64,000 bases of DNA from Elusimicrobiota bacterium (GCA_016182905.1 JACPFR010000031.1:1-64000), one strand, 5' to 3'. Shown: positions 16,735 through 25,838, counted from the stretch's first letter. Notes: generated by a model not told the origin, from the sequence alone. Made by a program: numbers and translations.

Positions 16735-17604
16735 ATGTCCCGAACACCTCGCTTCCTGATCGCCGCGTCCCTCGCCCTGCTCCTCGCCGCCGCGCCGTCG
16801 CGCGCCGCTGGTCCCTTCGACGGAGGCGCCGCCCTCGACGTTCCCTGGCCGGACGCCGCGGCCATGCGGGAGGCCGCGGCCGACGCCCGCCGCTCGAACG
16901 CCGACCTGTACCATTTCACGCGCGCGGAGGCCGAGGCCGCCGCGAAGAAGTTCGCGTTCCGCCCGAAGGGACCGCGCAAGCCGGGCTTCACCTTCGACCA
17001 GGACGTGCCCGCCGACATCCAGAAGCAGATGCTCGCCGACCTGGCGTTCATCAAGGGCATCGCCGGCGAAAAGGCCACGGCGCTCCACAAGAAGATCTTC
17101 GGCGCGGTGAGCGGCGCCGACTACGGGACGTTCTTCGAGACGCGCGTCTCGGCGATCGGCATGAACTCCTGCGGCGGCGGCAACGCGGTCGCCTGCGTGA
17201 TCCCGTTCCGCGACCCGTCGAAGATGTGGCTGACGCGGAATTTCATCCGCTTCAGCCATCCGCAGGTCTCGCGCATGATGGTCGTCTTCCACGAGGCGCG
17301 GCACACCGAGACGAAGAACTGGAACTGGTCGCACGCGACGTGCCCGACCCCGTTCCGCGACGAGCACGGCAAGGACATGAAGAGCATCTGGACCGGCGCG
17401 GCGCTCGAGGGCGAGCCGGCCTGCGACGAGACCCCGCTCGGCTCGTACGGCTCCTCGACTGTGATGCTCAAGAACATCTCCAAGTTCTGCTCGAACTGCA
17501 CCGACAAGGTGCGCATGGACGCCGGGCTGTACGCCGACGACCAGCTGGGCCGCATCATCGACGCGGACGCCCGGAAGGAGATGAAGGACGACTTCGCCCG
17601 GTGA
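16735..17604 (+). CDS. Exported protein with HExxH motif
   Basis: A 289-residue secreted protein with a clear signal (SRTPRFLIAASLALLLAAAPSRA). The mature part has several Cys residues (NSCGGGN, ACV, ATC, ACDE, FCSNC) and the motif FHEARHTE, an HExxH zinc-metallopeptidase signature, at about residues 186-190. A third ligand is not certain. I do not recognise the family. GGAGG sits 6 nt before the ATG at 16735; an upstream ATG at 16711 lies inside a TATGAT hexamer and is rejected. The stop overlaps the next start (GTGA). Confidence 0.7.
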   Translation: MSRTPRFLIAASLALLLAAAPSRAAGPFDGGAALDVPWPDAAAMREAAADARRSNADLYHFTRAEAEAAAKKFAFRPKGPRKPGFTFDQDVPADIQKQMLADLAFIKGIAGEKATALHKKIFGAVSGADYGTFFETRVSAIGMNSCGGGNAVACVIPFRDPSKMWLTRNFIRFSHPQVSRMMVVFHEARHTETKNWNWSHATCPTPFRDEHGKDMKSIWTGAALEGEPACDETPLGSYGSSTVMLKNISKFCSNCTDKVRMDAGLYADDQLGRIIDADARKEMKDDFAR

Positions 17605-18149
17605 CGCGAGGCCGCTGGGCCGCGCTGAGCCTGCTCGCCGCGGCCGCCGTCCTGCTGGCGACGATCCGGCCGGGTCCGCCTCCGGGCGCGGAGGCGGTGC
17701 TCGACGAGATCCTGGCGTCGCGCGACGACAACGATCCGCGCCTCGACCGGGACTTCCTGGGCCTGCCGGACGGGACGAAGCGGCGGTTCCGGGATAAGTA
17801 CCGCGCTTTGCCCCGCGAGCGCCTCAACGAGCGCGGCACCATCGTCTACCTGCTCGGCAGGAACCTGACCGCGCCCGAGGACTGGGCGTTCCTGCGCGAG
17901 GTCGCCGCCGAGCCGCCGTGCCTGAGCCTCGCCGACTGCGCGCGGCCCTCCGCGGAGCCCGGCGCCGCGGGCGACGACGTCACGCTCGCGTACCCGGCCC
18001 TCGTCGCCGTGCGTCAGGCCGCGCGCGCGGCGCGCGAGGGCGGCTCGAAGGAGGGCGCCCGCCTCGTCCTGGACGCCGCGCGCGGCTCGCGCGCCGCGGC
18101 CGTCACGCGGCTGGCGCGCACGCTAGACGCCGGCGCTACGGCGCCCTGA
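17601..18149 (+). CDS. Membrane-anchored hypothetical protein
   Basis: A 182-residue protein starting at GTG, coupled to the HExxH gene by a GTGA overlap. One N-terminal hydrophobic segment (residues 5-22) is followed by a helical extracytoplasmic part with a Cys pair (PPCLSLADC) and repeats resembling HEAT helices. It may chaperone or inhibit the upstream metallopeptidase-like protein, but this is inferred only from the operon. Confidence 0.55.
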   Translation: MTRGRWAALSLLAAAAVLLATIRPGPPPGAEAVLDEILASRDDNDPRLDRDFLGLPDGTKRRFRDKYRALPRERLNERGTIVYLLGRNLTAPEDWAFLREVAAEPPCLSLADCARPSAEPGAAGDDVTLAYPALVAVRQAARAAREGGSKEGARLVLDAARGSRAAAVTRLARTLDAGATAP

Positions 18150-18197
18150 GCGCGCTCTTGGTAACCTGAGGCGAGGCGCGCCGCCTCGGGAGGACCC

Positions 18198-19808
18198 ATG
18201 CGCAAGCAGGACCAGTCGGTGCCTTTGTGGCCGGACACGTTCCGCGTCGCCGAACGTCCCGCGCTCGACGCGAGCCTGACGACGGACGTCTGCGTCGTCG
18301 GCGCGGGCATCGCGGGGCTCTCGACGGCTTACCGCCTCGCCCGCGACGGCGCGAGCGTCGTCGTCCTCGAGGCGGGCTCCGTCGGGGGAGGGGAGACCGA
18401 GAGGACGACCGCCCATCTCGCGGTCGCGCTCGACGCCGGCTACGCCGAACTGCTGCGCGTGCACGGGGACTATGACGTTCGTCTCGCCGCCCAGAGCCAC
18501 GCCGACGCCATCGACGAGATCGAGCGCGTCGCGGCCGACGAGGGCATCGACTGCGGCTTCGAGCGCGTGGACGGGTGGCTGTTCTCCAAGCCCTCGGACC
18601 CGCCGCGGCGCCTCGAGGACGAGTTCGCCGCCTCCGAGAAGGCCGGCATTCCCGGCGTCGCGCTGTCGGGCCGCGCACCGCTGCCGTCGTTCATCACGGG
18701 GCCGGCCATCCGCTACCCGCGCCAGGCGCAGTTCCATCCCCTGCGCTACCTCGGGGGGCTGGCCGACGCCTTCGAGCGTCTCGGGGGCCGGCTCTTCTGC
18801 CGCACGCGGGCCGTCGAGGTCCGCGGCGGGACGCGCGCGCGGGTCGGGACGACGGGCGGGCTCTCGGTGTCGGCCGGCGCCGTCGTCATCGCGACCGACA
18901 CGCCGTTCAACGACCGGCTCGTGATCCACACGAAGCAGGCCTCCTTCCGGTCCTACGTCGTCGCGGCGCCGCTCGCCGAGGGCGGCTTCCCGCGCGCCCT
19001 CTTCTGGGACATGGAGGATCCCTTCCACTACGCGCGCGTCCAGCCCGGCGCGCCGGGCGGGACGGACATCCTCATCGTCGGGGGCGAGGACCACAAGACC
19101 GGGCAGGCGGAGGGGAACCCGGAGGAGCGCTTCGCCCGCCTCGAGGCCTGGTCGCGCGAGCGCTTCGCGGGCATGGGGGCCGTCACGCACCGGTGGTCCG
19201 GGCAGATCATCGGCACGAGCGACGGCATCGCCTTCATCGGGCGCAACCCCGGAGACGAGCCCAACGTGTACGTCGTCACCGGCGACTGCGGCCACGGGAT
19301 GACCCACGGCACGATCGCCGGCCTCCTCCTTCCGGAGCTGATCGCGGGGCGCCCGCATCCGTGGGAGAAGCTCTACGACCCGTCCCGCGTGCGCGCGGGC
19401 TCGCTGGCCCGCTGGGCCCGGGAGAACCTCAACGCGGCCGCGCAGTACGCGGGACACCTGGCGCCCGCGGAGGCGTCCTCCGCGGCGGACATCGCGCCCG
19501 GCGACGGAGCCGTCCTGCGCCGCGGCCTCTCGCGGGTCGCCGTCTACCGCGCTCCGGACGGCGCCTTGATCGAGCGCTCCGCCGTCTGCCCTCACCTCGG
19601 CGCCCTCGTCTGCTGGAACGCCGCCGAGAAGACCTGGGATTGCCCGGCGCACGGCTCCCGCTTCGACGCCGAGGGACGCGTGCTCAACGGCCCGGCGGCC
19701 TCCGACTTGAGCGGGGCGAAGCCCGCGGCGAAGGCGCGGGGCGCGCGGCGGCGCGCGGGGCCGAAGAAGCGCCGGGCCCCCGCGCGATTTGGTAGAAAAG
19801 CGAGATGA
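18198..19808 (+). CDS. FAD-dependent oxidoreductase with C-terminal Rieske domain
   Basis: A 536-residue protein. An N-terminal DadA/glycine-oxidase-like fold starts with the dinucleotide motif VCVVGAGIAGLSTAYRLA (about 31-48) and ends in a GDCGHGMTHG FAD contact. Residues about 430-515 form a Rieske [2Fe-2S] domain with CPHLG and CPAHGSRF supplying two Cys and two His. Such fusions oxidise amines or amino acids with electron transfer through the cluster; the substrate is unknown. GGAGG lies 4 nt before the ATG. A Lys/Arg-rich tail of about 20 residues ends the protein and overlaps the next gene by 4 nt. Confidence 0.85.
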   Translation: MRKQDQSVPLWPDTFRVAERPALDASLTTDVCVVGAGIAGLSTAYRLARDGASVVVLEAGSVGGGETERTTAHLAVALDAGYAELLRVHGDYDVRLAAQSHADAIDEIERVAADEGIDCGFERVDGWLFSKPSDPPRRLEDEFAASEKAGIPGVALSGRAPLPSFITGPAIRYPRQAQFHPLRYLGGLADAFERLGGRLFCRTRAVEVRGGTRARVGTTGGLSVSAGAVVIATDTPFNDRLVIHTKQASFRSYVVAAPLAEGGFPRALFWDMEDPFHYARVQPGAPGGTDILIVGGEDHKTGQAEGNPEERFARLEAWSRERFAGMGAVTHRWSGQIIGTSDGIAFIGRNPGDEPNVYVVTGDCGHGMTHGTIAGLLLPELIAGRPHPWEKLYDPSRVRAGSLARWARENLNAAAQYAGHLAPAEASSAADIAPGDGAVLRRGLSRVAVYRAPDGALIERSAVCPHLGALVCWNAAEKTWDCPAHGSRFDAEGRVLNGPAASDLSGAKPAAKARGARRRAGPKKRRAPARFGRKAR

Positions 19809-20737
19809 AATACCGGAAGCTGGGCGCGAGCGACCTGACCGTCTCCGAGATCTCCCTGGGCTCGTGGCTGACCTTCGGCAACGGCGTCGACGATGCGGCC
19901 GGGCGCGCCTGCGTGGACGCGGCCTTCGACGCCGGCATCAACTTCATCGACACCTCCAACGTCTATGGGCTCGGCGCCGCCGAGGAGTTCCTGGGCAAGG
20001 CGCTGAAGGGCCGCCCGCGCTCGTCCTACGTCCTGGCCACGAAGCTCTACTTCCCGATGACCCCGGCGGACAAGGGCCTCTCCCGCGCCCAGATCCTCAA
20101 GCAGATCGACCTGTCCCTCAAGCGGCTGAAGACCGACTTCGTCGACCTGTACCAGTGCCACCGCTACGACAAGGAGACCCCGCTCGAGGAGACGATGGGG
20201 GCGCTGACCGACGTCGTGAAGGCCGGCAAGGCCAGATGGATCGGCTTCAGCGAGTGGAGCCCCGAGCAGATCTCCGCCGCGCTGGCGATCCCCGGCGCGG
20301 CGAAGTTCGTGTCGAGCCAGCCCCAGTACTCGATCATCGCGCGGCGCCACGAGCCCGAGGTGTTCCCGCTGTGCGCGAGGAACGGCATCGGCCAGATCGT
20401 CTGGTCCCCGCTCGCGCAGGGCATCCTGACCGGGAAATACCGGCGCGGGGCGCCGCCGCCGGCGGGCACGCGCGCGACGAGCCCGGAGATGGGCGGTTTC
20501 CTGAGCCATTGGCTGACCGACGAGAACCTGGCCAAGGTGGACCGCCTGCGCCCGATCGCCGAGCGGGCGGGGATGAGCCTGGCGCACATGGCCTTGGCCT
20601 GGGTGCTGCGCCGCCCCGAGGTCGCCTCGGCCATCGTCGGCGCGAGCCGGCCCGGGCAGGTGAAGGAGAACGCCGCGGCGTCGGGCAAGACCCTGTCCGC
20701 GGACCTCGTGAGCGAGATCGACGCCGCCGTCGCCTGA
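19805..20737 (+). CDS. Aldo/keto reductase
   Basis: A 310-residue (beta/alpha)8 NADPH-dependent oxidoreductase of the Kv-beta/YajO type. The catalytic tetrad is visible: Asp in FIDTSNVYG and its Tyr, Lys in VLATKLYF and His in YQCHRYD. The C-terminal cofactor segment reads SAIVGASRPGQVKEN. TAGAAA (19792-19797) ends 7 nt before the ATG, which itself overlaps the stop of the Rieske protein (ATGA), so it may be expressed both from its own promoter and by coupling. Confidence 0.88.
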   Translation: MKYRKLGASDLTVSEISLGSWLTFGNGVDDAAGRACVDAAFDAGINFIDTSNVYGLGAAEEFLGKALKGRPRSSYVLATKLYFPMTPADKGLSRAQILKQIDLSLKRLKTDFVDLYQCHRYDKETPLEETMGALTDVVKAGKARWIGFSEWSPEQISAALAIPGAAKFVSSQPQYSIIARRHEPEVFPLCARNGIGQIVWSPLAQGILTGKYRRGAPPPAGTRATSPEMGGFLSHWLTDENLAKVDRLRPIAERAGMSLAHMALAWVLRRPEVASAIVGASRPGQVKENAAASGKTLSADLVSEIDAAVA

Positions 20738-20762
20738 CCCGGATATCGTAGAATCCCCGGCG

Positions 20763-21134
20763 ATGTATACCACGGCCGAGTATTATCAGAGCATCCTGGA
20801 CAACCTCACCGGCGGATTCCTGTCCGTCAGCCTCGACGGCCGGGTGGTGTACGTCAACCCGACCGCCGGCCGCATCCTCCACTTCACGGACGTCGGCGCG
20901 CTGATCGGCAAGGACTACGCCTCGGCGCTCGACGGCTTCCCCGCGCTGTGCGCCGTCGTGCGCGACGCGCTCGCGACCCACAAGACCGTGCACCGGGCGG
21001 AAGTGTCCGTGCTCCACGGCGACGCTCCTCTGACCATCGGCTACAGCACCCTTCAGGTGAAGAACCGTTCCGGCGAGTACCTCGGCCTGGGCATCATCTT
21101 CCAGGACCTGACCTTCGTCAAGAAGAAGGCTTAA
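20763..21134 (+). CDS. Stand-alone PAS-domain protein
   Basis: A 123-residue protein consisting of one PAS fold: YYQSILDNLTGGFLSVSLDGRVVYVNPTAGRIL, a central helical part, and GEYLGLGIIFQDLTFVKKK at the end. There is no output domain, so it probably senses a ligand or redox state and signals by protein contact. TAGAAT (20748-20753) ends 9 nt before the ATG. Its TAA overlaps the stop of the convergent membrane gene. Confidence 0.8.
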   Translation: MYTTAEYYQSILDNLTGGFLSVSLDGRVVYVNPTAGRILHFTDVGALIGKDYASALDGFPALCAVVRDALATHKTVHRAEVSVLHGDAPLTIGYSTLQVKNRSGEYLGLGIIFQDLTFVKKKA

Positions 21135-21685
21135 GGGCGCTTCGGCAGGGGGCAGGCGGGCGCGTAGCAGCGGGACAGGACCATGCTGGCGGCCGTCCAC
21201 GCGATCGCGGCGTCCACGACCTGCGTCGCCGTGAACGCCCAGGGCAGATGCCAGCACACCGAGCCGGGCAGGATCCCCAACGCGCCCACGCCCAGGCCGA
21301 AGAACAGGCCGCACAGCGCTGAGTCCTTGACCGTCAGGCCGGGGATCTTGCCCAGGATCCAGGTCCAGAAAAAGGCGCCGGTCATCTGCAGGAGAAGGCC
21401 GAGCGCCAGCGCGGCGGCGTTGGAGCCCGCGCCTTCCTTCTTGTAAGAGACGAGGACGAAAGGATCGGTCGGAGCAGTCTGCCCCTTGGGATCGTTGGCG
21501 AGGATGAAGACGCCGGACCTCGGCGACCCGGTCGCCAGGACGTTCACGAGCGCCGCGGGATCGCCGAAAGGCGAGAACGTCATGCCGTGGAACGGCAGGA
21601 CCGTCCACGAGAACGCGCTCCAGGCGAACGCGATCAGCCCTCCGGCGACGGCTCCTCTCCACGGCGACAGGCAGCGGTGTTCCAT
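21131..21685 (-). CDS. Integral membrane hypothetical protein
   Basis: A 184-residue protein with four hydrophobic segments (residues about 10-30, 90-112, 122-140 and 148-168) and a hydrophilic loop between the first two. No family recognised; the first part (GGLIAFAWSAFSWTVLPFH) resembles uncharacterised four-helix membrane proteins. TAGAGT (21692-21697, minus) ends 6 nt from the ATG. Confidence 0.6.
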   Translation of the reverse strand: MEHRCLSPWRGAVAGGLIAFAWSAFSWTVLPFHGMTFSPFGDPAALVNVLATGSPRSGVFILANDPKGQTAPTDPFVLVSYKKEGAGSNAAALALGLLLQMTGAFFWTWILGKIPGLTVKDSALCGLFFGLGVGALGILPGSVCWHLPWAFTATQVVDAAIAWTAASMVLSRCYAPACPLPKRP

Positions 21686-21701
21686 GGGGCGACTCTACAA
21701 A

Positions 21702-23018
21702 CTAGGCCGGGAGGGCGTCGAGTATCGCGGCGAGGAACGCCGCGTGGTCCCAGGCCTTGATGTCGATGGATAGGCCGAGACGGACGACGACGAGGCGGCG
21801 CGAGGGGATCACCGTCAGGCACTGGCCCTCGTGGCCGAGGGCGTGGAAGGCGTCGGACGGGATCCGCGCGGCCGCGGCCGTGCCGCCGCCCAGCTCTGGC
21901 GACAGCTTCAGCCACCAGTGCGCGCCGTATTTCCCGTCCGGCGCCTGGGGCGTCGGCGTCGTCCCGAAGCGGACCCAGCCCTCGGGCAGCGGGCCGCTCC
22001 CGCCGTTCGCGTGCGACAGGCCGAAGCGCGCCCAGTCGCGGGCCGTCGCGAACAGGAAAGAGGACCCGACGAAGGTGCCCGAGGCGTCGGGCTCGATCAC
22101 GGCGCTCGTCATGCCCAGCGGGTCGAACAGCGCGCGCCGGGGCCACGACGGATAGTCCTTCTCGCCCAGCACGCGTCGGGCGATCAAGGAGAGGATGTTC
22201 GTCGTCCCGCTCGAGTATTTCCATAAGGTCCCCGGCGGAGCCTCGAGCGGACGCGACGCGGCGAAGCCTCCGGCGTCATGGCCGTCGAAGAGCATCCGAG
22301 TCACGTCGGACAGCGGGTCGGCGTACACCTCCGAGAAGCGCAGGCCGCTGCGCATGCGCAGAAGGTCCTCGAGCGAGATCCCCGCGCGCGGGTCCCCCGG
22401 CTCCCGCCACTCGGCCAGCAGGCTCTTGTCCGTCAGCGCGATCTTGCCCTCGCCGACGAGCGTCCCGATCAGCGCGCCCATCACGCTCTTCGTCATCGAC
22501 CAGCCGTTGAGCGGCGTCTCCGCCGTGATGCCGGGCGCGTAGCCCTCGCCGACGATCGCCCCGTCCCGGACCACGACGAGGGCGCGCGTGCGGCGGCGTC
22601 TCGGGCCGCCTTCCGTGAATGCGTTCTCGAGGATCGTCCGGAGAGCGGGGGTATCGCGAACGGGCAACTCGGCCGCGCGGGCGGGCGCGGGCATGGAGGG
22701 CGCCGGCGGAAGCGGGGCATCGGTCAAGGTCGCGCCGAGGCCCGGACGATACGCCGCCGTCCGCGGCTGCAGGCCGAAGAACGACACGCTCACCGTCTTC
22801 TTGTCGCGGTCGACGCGCGCGCGGAACAGGCGCATCAGCCGGTAGGCCTCGTCGGCGATCTCCGGGGCGCGCTCGGGGTCCGTGTCGAGGCCGGACACGA
22901 ACAGCGCGGAGGCGAGGGCCTTGGCCTTGTACGAGCAGCCGACCGAGGCGACGCGCCGCAGGCGGGGGATGCCCCACGCGGCGGCGAGAAGGGCGGCGAG
23001 CAAGGAGAGGAGAACCAT
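21702..23018 (-). CDS. Serine hydrolase, class C beta-lactamase family
   Basis: A 438-residue protein with an N-terminal membrane anchor (MVLLSLLAALLAAAWG). The beta-lactamase/esterase fold begins near residue 115: the SxxK motif is Ser174-Met-Thr-Lys177, the second motif is YSSG in WKYSSGTTN, and the third HEG in ALGHEGQ replaces KTG. This pattern fits EstB/PbpX-type esterases or D,D-peptidases rather than a true lactamase. The ATG overlaps the stop of the lipoprotein gene (TGATG), so it is the last cistron of a three-gene operon after the methyltransferase. Confidence 0.8.
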   Translation of the reverse strand: MVLLSLLAALLAAAWGIPRLRRVASVGCSYKAKALASALFVSGLDTDPERAPEIADEAYRLMRLFRARVDRDKKTVSVSFFGLQPRTAAYRPGLGATLTDAPLPPAPSMPAPARAAELPVRDTPALRTILENAFTEGGPRRRRTRALVVVRDGAIVGEGYAPGITAETPLNGWSMTKSVMGALIGTLVGEGKIALTDKSLLAEWREPGDPRAGISLEDLLRMRSGLRFSEVYADPLSDVTRMLFDGHDAGGFAASRPLEAPPGTLWKYSSGTTNILSLIARRVLGEKDYPSWPRRALFDPLGMTSAVIEPDASGTFVGSSFLFATARDWARFGLSHANGGSGPLPEGWVRFGTTPTPQAPDGKYGAHWWLKLSPELGGGTAAAARIPSDAFHALGHEGQCLTVIPSRRLVVVRLGLSIDIKAWDHAAFLAAILDALPA

Positions 23019-23380
23019 CACCGGCGAGCGCAACGGTCGCGGATGCGCTTCTCTTCGAGCGTCACGTAGGCGGTGCCGTCTTCCTTCAGGTAGAGCTCGT
23101 AGCGGTCGTCGCCGTAGCGCCTGCCGGCGACGGCCTCCAGGTCGCGCAGGGCGAAGTCGTCGCCGCCGAGCGAGAGGACCGCGCCGACGCCGCCGGGGGG
23201 GAAATAGACGTCGAAGGGCTCCCCGTCCTTGCACTCGTACGTCGCGCGCCGGTCGGGCAGCGAGGCCGCCCGCGGCACCTCGAGCGGGGGCGCCTTCGCG
23301 CGCAGGCGCGAAGCCTGGTAGCGGATCTCGTTGCAGCCGCACAGAAGCACGCCGAAGGCGATTATCAGAGTACGCGGCAC
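23018..23380 (-). CDS. Small lipoprotein, unknown function
   Basis: A 120-residue protein starting at GTG inside the end of the upstream methyltransferase gene (16-nt overlap). The signal TLIIAFGVLLCGC has a lipobox-like end (lipidated Cys about residue 16). The mature part is basic with two further Cys residues and beta-rich. No family recognised. Coupled downstream to the serine hydrolase by TGATG. Confidence 0.6.
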   Translation of the reverse strand: MPRTLIIAFGVLLCGCNEIRYQASRLRAKAPPLEVPRAASLPDRRATYECKDGEPFDVYFPPGGVGAVLSLGGDDFALRDLEAVAGRRYGDDRYELYLKEDGTAYVTLEEKRIRDRCARR

Positions 23381-24624
23381 CACAGGACTTTGAGGTACTC
23401 GCCTTCGGGATGGTCCGCGGTGAACGGGTGGTCGGGGCCGGCGCCGCTCTTGCGGAACACCTGCACGCGGCGTCCGGCCGAGCCGGCGGCGGTGCGCACG
23501 AACTGCAGGAACTCGTCCCAGGAGAGCATGCCCGAGCAGGAGCAGGTGACGAGGATGCCGCCCGGCTCGAGGACGACCATGCCGAGGCGGTTGAGGTCGA
23601 TGTACTTCTGTCGGCCGAGGGCGTAGCCTTCCTGGTTGGCGATGAGCTTGTAAGGGTCGAGGACGATCACGCCGTAGCGGCGCGTGTTCATCGCGGCCTG
23701 GCGCAGGTACGGGAACGCGTCGGCGCAGACCGTGTCGATGCGGACCTGGTTGGCGTTGGCGTTCATCTTGAGCAGCGCGGCCGCGTCGGGATCGAGCTCG
23801 ACGGCGGTGACCTCGTCGGCGCCGCCGAGCTTCTTGGCGTACAGCGCGAAGCCGCCGGTGTAGGAGCAGACGTCGAGGACCTTCTTGCCCTTCACGAACG
23901 GGAGCAGGGCGGCGCGGTTCTCGCGCTGGTCGGTGAAGAAGCCGGTCTTGTACCCGGTCGACGGGTCGACGATGAAGGTGACGCCGTTCTCCTTGACGCG
24001 CGTGCCGGTGCCCTTGTTCGGGTCGAGCTTGAAGCCCTCCATGCTCTGCGTGTGCGGGGAGGCGCGGTGGAAGAAGCGCGCGTTCGGGAAGTGGACCTTC
24101 AGCGCGCGCTCGATGCGCGCCGACTGCTTGAACATGCCGAGCGAGTAGAACTCGAGGGCGATGCAGTCGCCGTAGCGGTCCACCACCAGGCCGGGCAGGC
24201 CGTCGCCGTTGTCGTGAACGAGACGATAAGCGTCCGTCCTGGCGTCCAGGTCCAACAAGGTCCGTCGGAAGGTCACCGCCGTCGTTATCCGTTCGTTGAA
24301 AAAAGCGTCCGGATCGAAGGCCCCGATGCCGCGCGTGAGCAGGCGCAGCGCGATGAGGCTGCGCGGGTTGTAGAGGGCGACGCCATACGGCGCGTCGAAG
24401 CGGTCGTAGACGGCGACGATGTCGCCGGGGCGCGCCTTCGGGTCCACCTCGCCCAGCATGCGCTTGTAGAGCTGATGCCCGGACGCCGTCGAGCGCAGGC
24501 GCACCCACGGGATCGGGAGCTCGTGGCCCTTCGGGCGGCCGGTGAGCTTCGGCTTCGGGGGGAACGACTCCTTGGGCTCGGCGGGCTCGCTGGCCTCGGA
24601 CGGCTCGGGGCGGGGATCTTCCAC
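23365..24624 (-). CDS. RlmI-like class I SAM rRNA methyltransferase
   Basis: A 419-residue protein with an acidic/Pro extension (1-25), an N-terminal PUA-like RNA-binding domain (about 35-115), an EEHEC-type middle domain and a Rossmann methyltransferase domain (about 250-419). SAM-binding motif: VLDVCSYTGGFALYA; catalytic-type motifs: VLDPYKL and TCSCSG, where the second Cys would be the m5C nucleophile. The family member RlmI makes m5C1962 in 23S rRNA. The start is GTG; TAGACT (24631-24636) ends 6 nt before it on the minus strand, an example of a leaderless GTG. Confidence 0.82.
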   Translation of the reverse strand: MEDPRPEPSEASEPAEPKESFPPKPKLTGRPKGHELPIPWVRLRSTASGHQLYKRMLGEVDPKARPGDIVAVYDRFDAPYGVALYNPRSLIALRLLTRGIGAFDPDAFFNERITTAVTFRRTLLDLDARTDAYRLVHDNGDGLPGLVVDRYGDCIALEFYSLGMFKQSARIERALKVHFPNARFFHRASPHTQSMEGFKLDPNKGTGTRVKENGVTFIVDPSTGYKTGFFTDQRENRAALLPFVKGKKVLDVCSYTGGFALYAKKLGGADEVTAVELDPDAAALLKMNANANQVRIDTVCADAFPYLRQAAMNTRRYGVIVLDPYKLIANQEGYALGRQKYIDLNRLGMVVLEPGGILVTCSCSGMLSWDEFLQFVRTAAGSAGRRVQVFRKSGAGPDHPFTADHPEGEYLKVLWCRVL

Positions 24625-24692
24625 AGGTACAGTCTACCAAATGGAACTTTTCAAGGGGGTCGATCGTATGATAGGGACGGCGCGGGGCGACG

Positions 24693-24754
24693 ATCTATGG
24701 CGATAGATGATCACTCGTCCCGGGAAGTGTGATTATCGTCGATAGTAGATAAGG
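24693..24754. repeat. Palindromic repeat, degenerate copy, possible operator
   Basis: An imperfect palindrome centred near 24722. Its left half ATGATCACTCGTCCCGGGA (24707-24725) is identical to the left half of the perfect 30-bp palindrome at 34501-34530; the right half has drifted. Smaller inverted repeats flank it (ATCTAT-GGCG-ATAGAT at 24693-24708). It ends 8 nt before the ATG of the XRE regulator, so it may be an operator for that gene, a dispersed repeat, or both. Confidence 0.7.
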
Positions 24755-24761
24755 AGGGAGA

Positions 24762-25073
24762 ATGAGCGAAGAGGAATGGGATCGCTTATGCGGGGACACG
24801 GGCCCGCGTCAGCAGCCGGTCGATGCGCAGGGGTTTTGGGCGCCCAAAGGCGGTTCGGATTGGCCGTGGCCGGTGCTTCTGCGGCGTCTTCGTCTCGTGA
24901 GGGGCGTGACCCAGAGCCGCTTGGCCGCGGAGGCCGGGATCGTGCAGTCTCACGTGGCCAAGGCCGAGTCCGGGGCCGACGTCCGTCTGAGCACGATCGT
25001 ACGCCTGATCGGGGCTTTGGGCTGCCGCTTGTCCCTGCGCGTCAAGCCGGTCGTGCCGTTCCAGATACGCTGA
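24762..25073 (+). CDS. XRE-family HTH regulator (HigA-like)
   Basis: A 103-residue DNA-binding protein. The helix-turn-helix spans about residues 45-98: RRLRLVRGVTQSRLAAEAGI, then VQSHVAKAESGADVRLSTIVRLIGALG. Its N-terminal 40 residues are Trp-rich. The size and layout match antitoxin-type XRE proteins, but no toxin gene adjoins it. It has a strong AAGGAGG ribosome binding site, unlike most first genes here, and a palindromic element immediately upstream, consistent with autoregulation. Confidence 0.8.
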   Translation: MSEEEWDRLCGDTGPRQQPVDAQGFWAPKGGSDWPWPVLLRRLRLVRGVTQSRLAAEAGIVQSHVAKAESGADVRLSTIVRLIGALGCRLSLRVKPVVPFQIR

Positions 25074-25103
25074 TTGAAGCGGAGCGGGCCCGCCGGCTTT
25101 CCG

Positions 25104-25838
25104 TCAGGAAGGCCGGGCGCTGACCCAGGCTTCGGCCGCGGCGAGCTTCTCGACCGTGCCGATGTCGTGCCAGGCCCACTGGTCGGCGCGGAAGGCGCGG
25201 ATGTCGGCGCCGCCGGCGGCGAGACGCAGGTAGGTCTTGGTGACCGAGAACACGCCGCTCTCGGTGATCTTGTCCAGGAACTCCGGCGAGATCACGTGCA
25301 CGCCGTCGAAGGCGAGGCGTTGGGGGTTGGGGACCGCGCCCTTGGCCCAGGTGACGCTGCCCTCGCCGCGGTCGTGGCCGGCAAAGCGGCCCTTCGCGTC
25401 GAACAGATAGGCCCGGCCGCTCTTCCGCTCGCGCACGGACAAGGTGGCGAGCGCTCCGGCGTCCTTGTGGGCCTTGGCCAGGGCGCGCAGATCGAGGTCG
25501 GTCAGGACGTCGGCGTTGTGGACGTAGAAAGGCTCGCGGCCCCTCAGGAGGGGGGCCGCCTTCTTGATCGCTCCGCCGGTGTCGAGCAGGAGGTCGTCCT
25601 CGCGGGACACCGAGATCGGCACGGCGTGGCGGCGCGAAAGGTCGGCGCAGAAATCGGCGACCTTCTGCGCGTGGTGGTGGGCGTTGACGACGAAGGACTT
25701 AACGCCGGCGGCCTTCAGGCGGACGAGGACGCGCTCGAGCATCGGGACGCCGCCGACGGGGATCAAGGCCTTCGGCGTCGCGTCCGTCAGGGGCTTGAGG
25801 CGGGCGCCGACGCCCGCCGCCAGGATCAGGGCCTTCAT
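25104..25838 (-). CDS. MurU-like sugar-1-phosphate nucleotidyltransferase
   Basis: A 244-residue enzyme with the nucleotidyltransferase signature LILAAGVGARLKPLTDATPKAL at the N-terminus, the metal-site motif YVHNADVLTDLDL, and a C-terminal WHDIGT. Closest in layout to MurU, which couples MurNAc-1-phosphate to UTP, and to mannose-1-phosphate guanylyltransferases. Its ATG overlaps the stop of the upstream kinase-RapZ gene (ATGA). In Pseudomonas AmgK and MurU recycle MurNAc into UDP-MurNAc, and the adjoining kinase supports the same pathway here. Confidence 0.85.
   Translation of the reverse strand: MKALILAAGVGARLKPLTDATPKALIPVGGVPMLERVLVRLKAAGVKSFVVNAHHHAQKVADFCADLSRRHAVPISVSREDDLLLDTGGAIKKAAPLLRGREPFYVHNADVLTDLDLRALAKAHKDAGALATLSVRERKSGRAYLFDAKGRFAGHDRGEGSVTWAKGAVPNPQRLAFDGVHVISPEFLDKITESGVFSVTKTYLRLAAGGADIRAFRADQWAWHDIGTVEKLAAAEAWVSARPS

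Noticed and set aside
24762-25073. XRE gene as the antitoxin of a toxin-antitoxin pair
   Set aside because: Neither neighbour is a small toxin-like gene: the RlmI-like gene is upstream and divergent, the MurU-like gene downstream and convergent.
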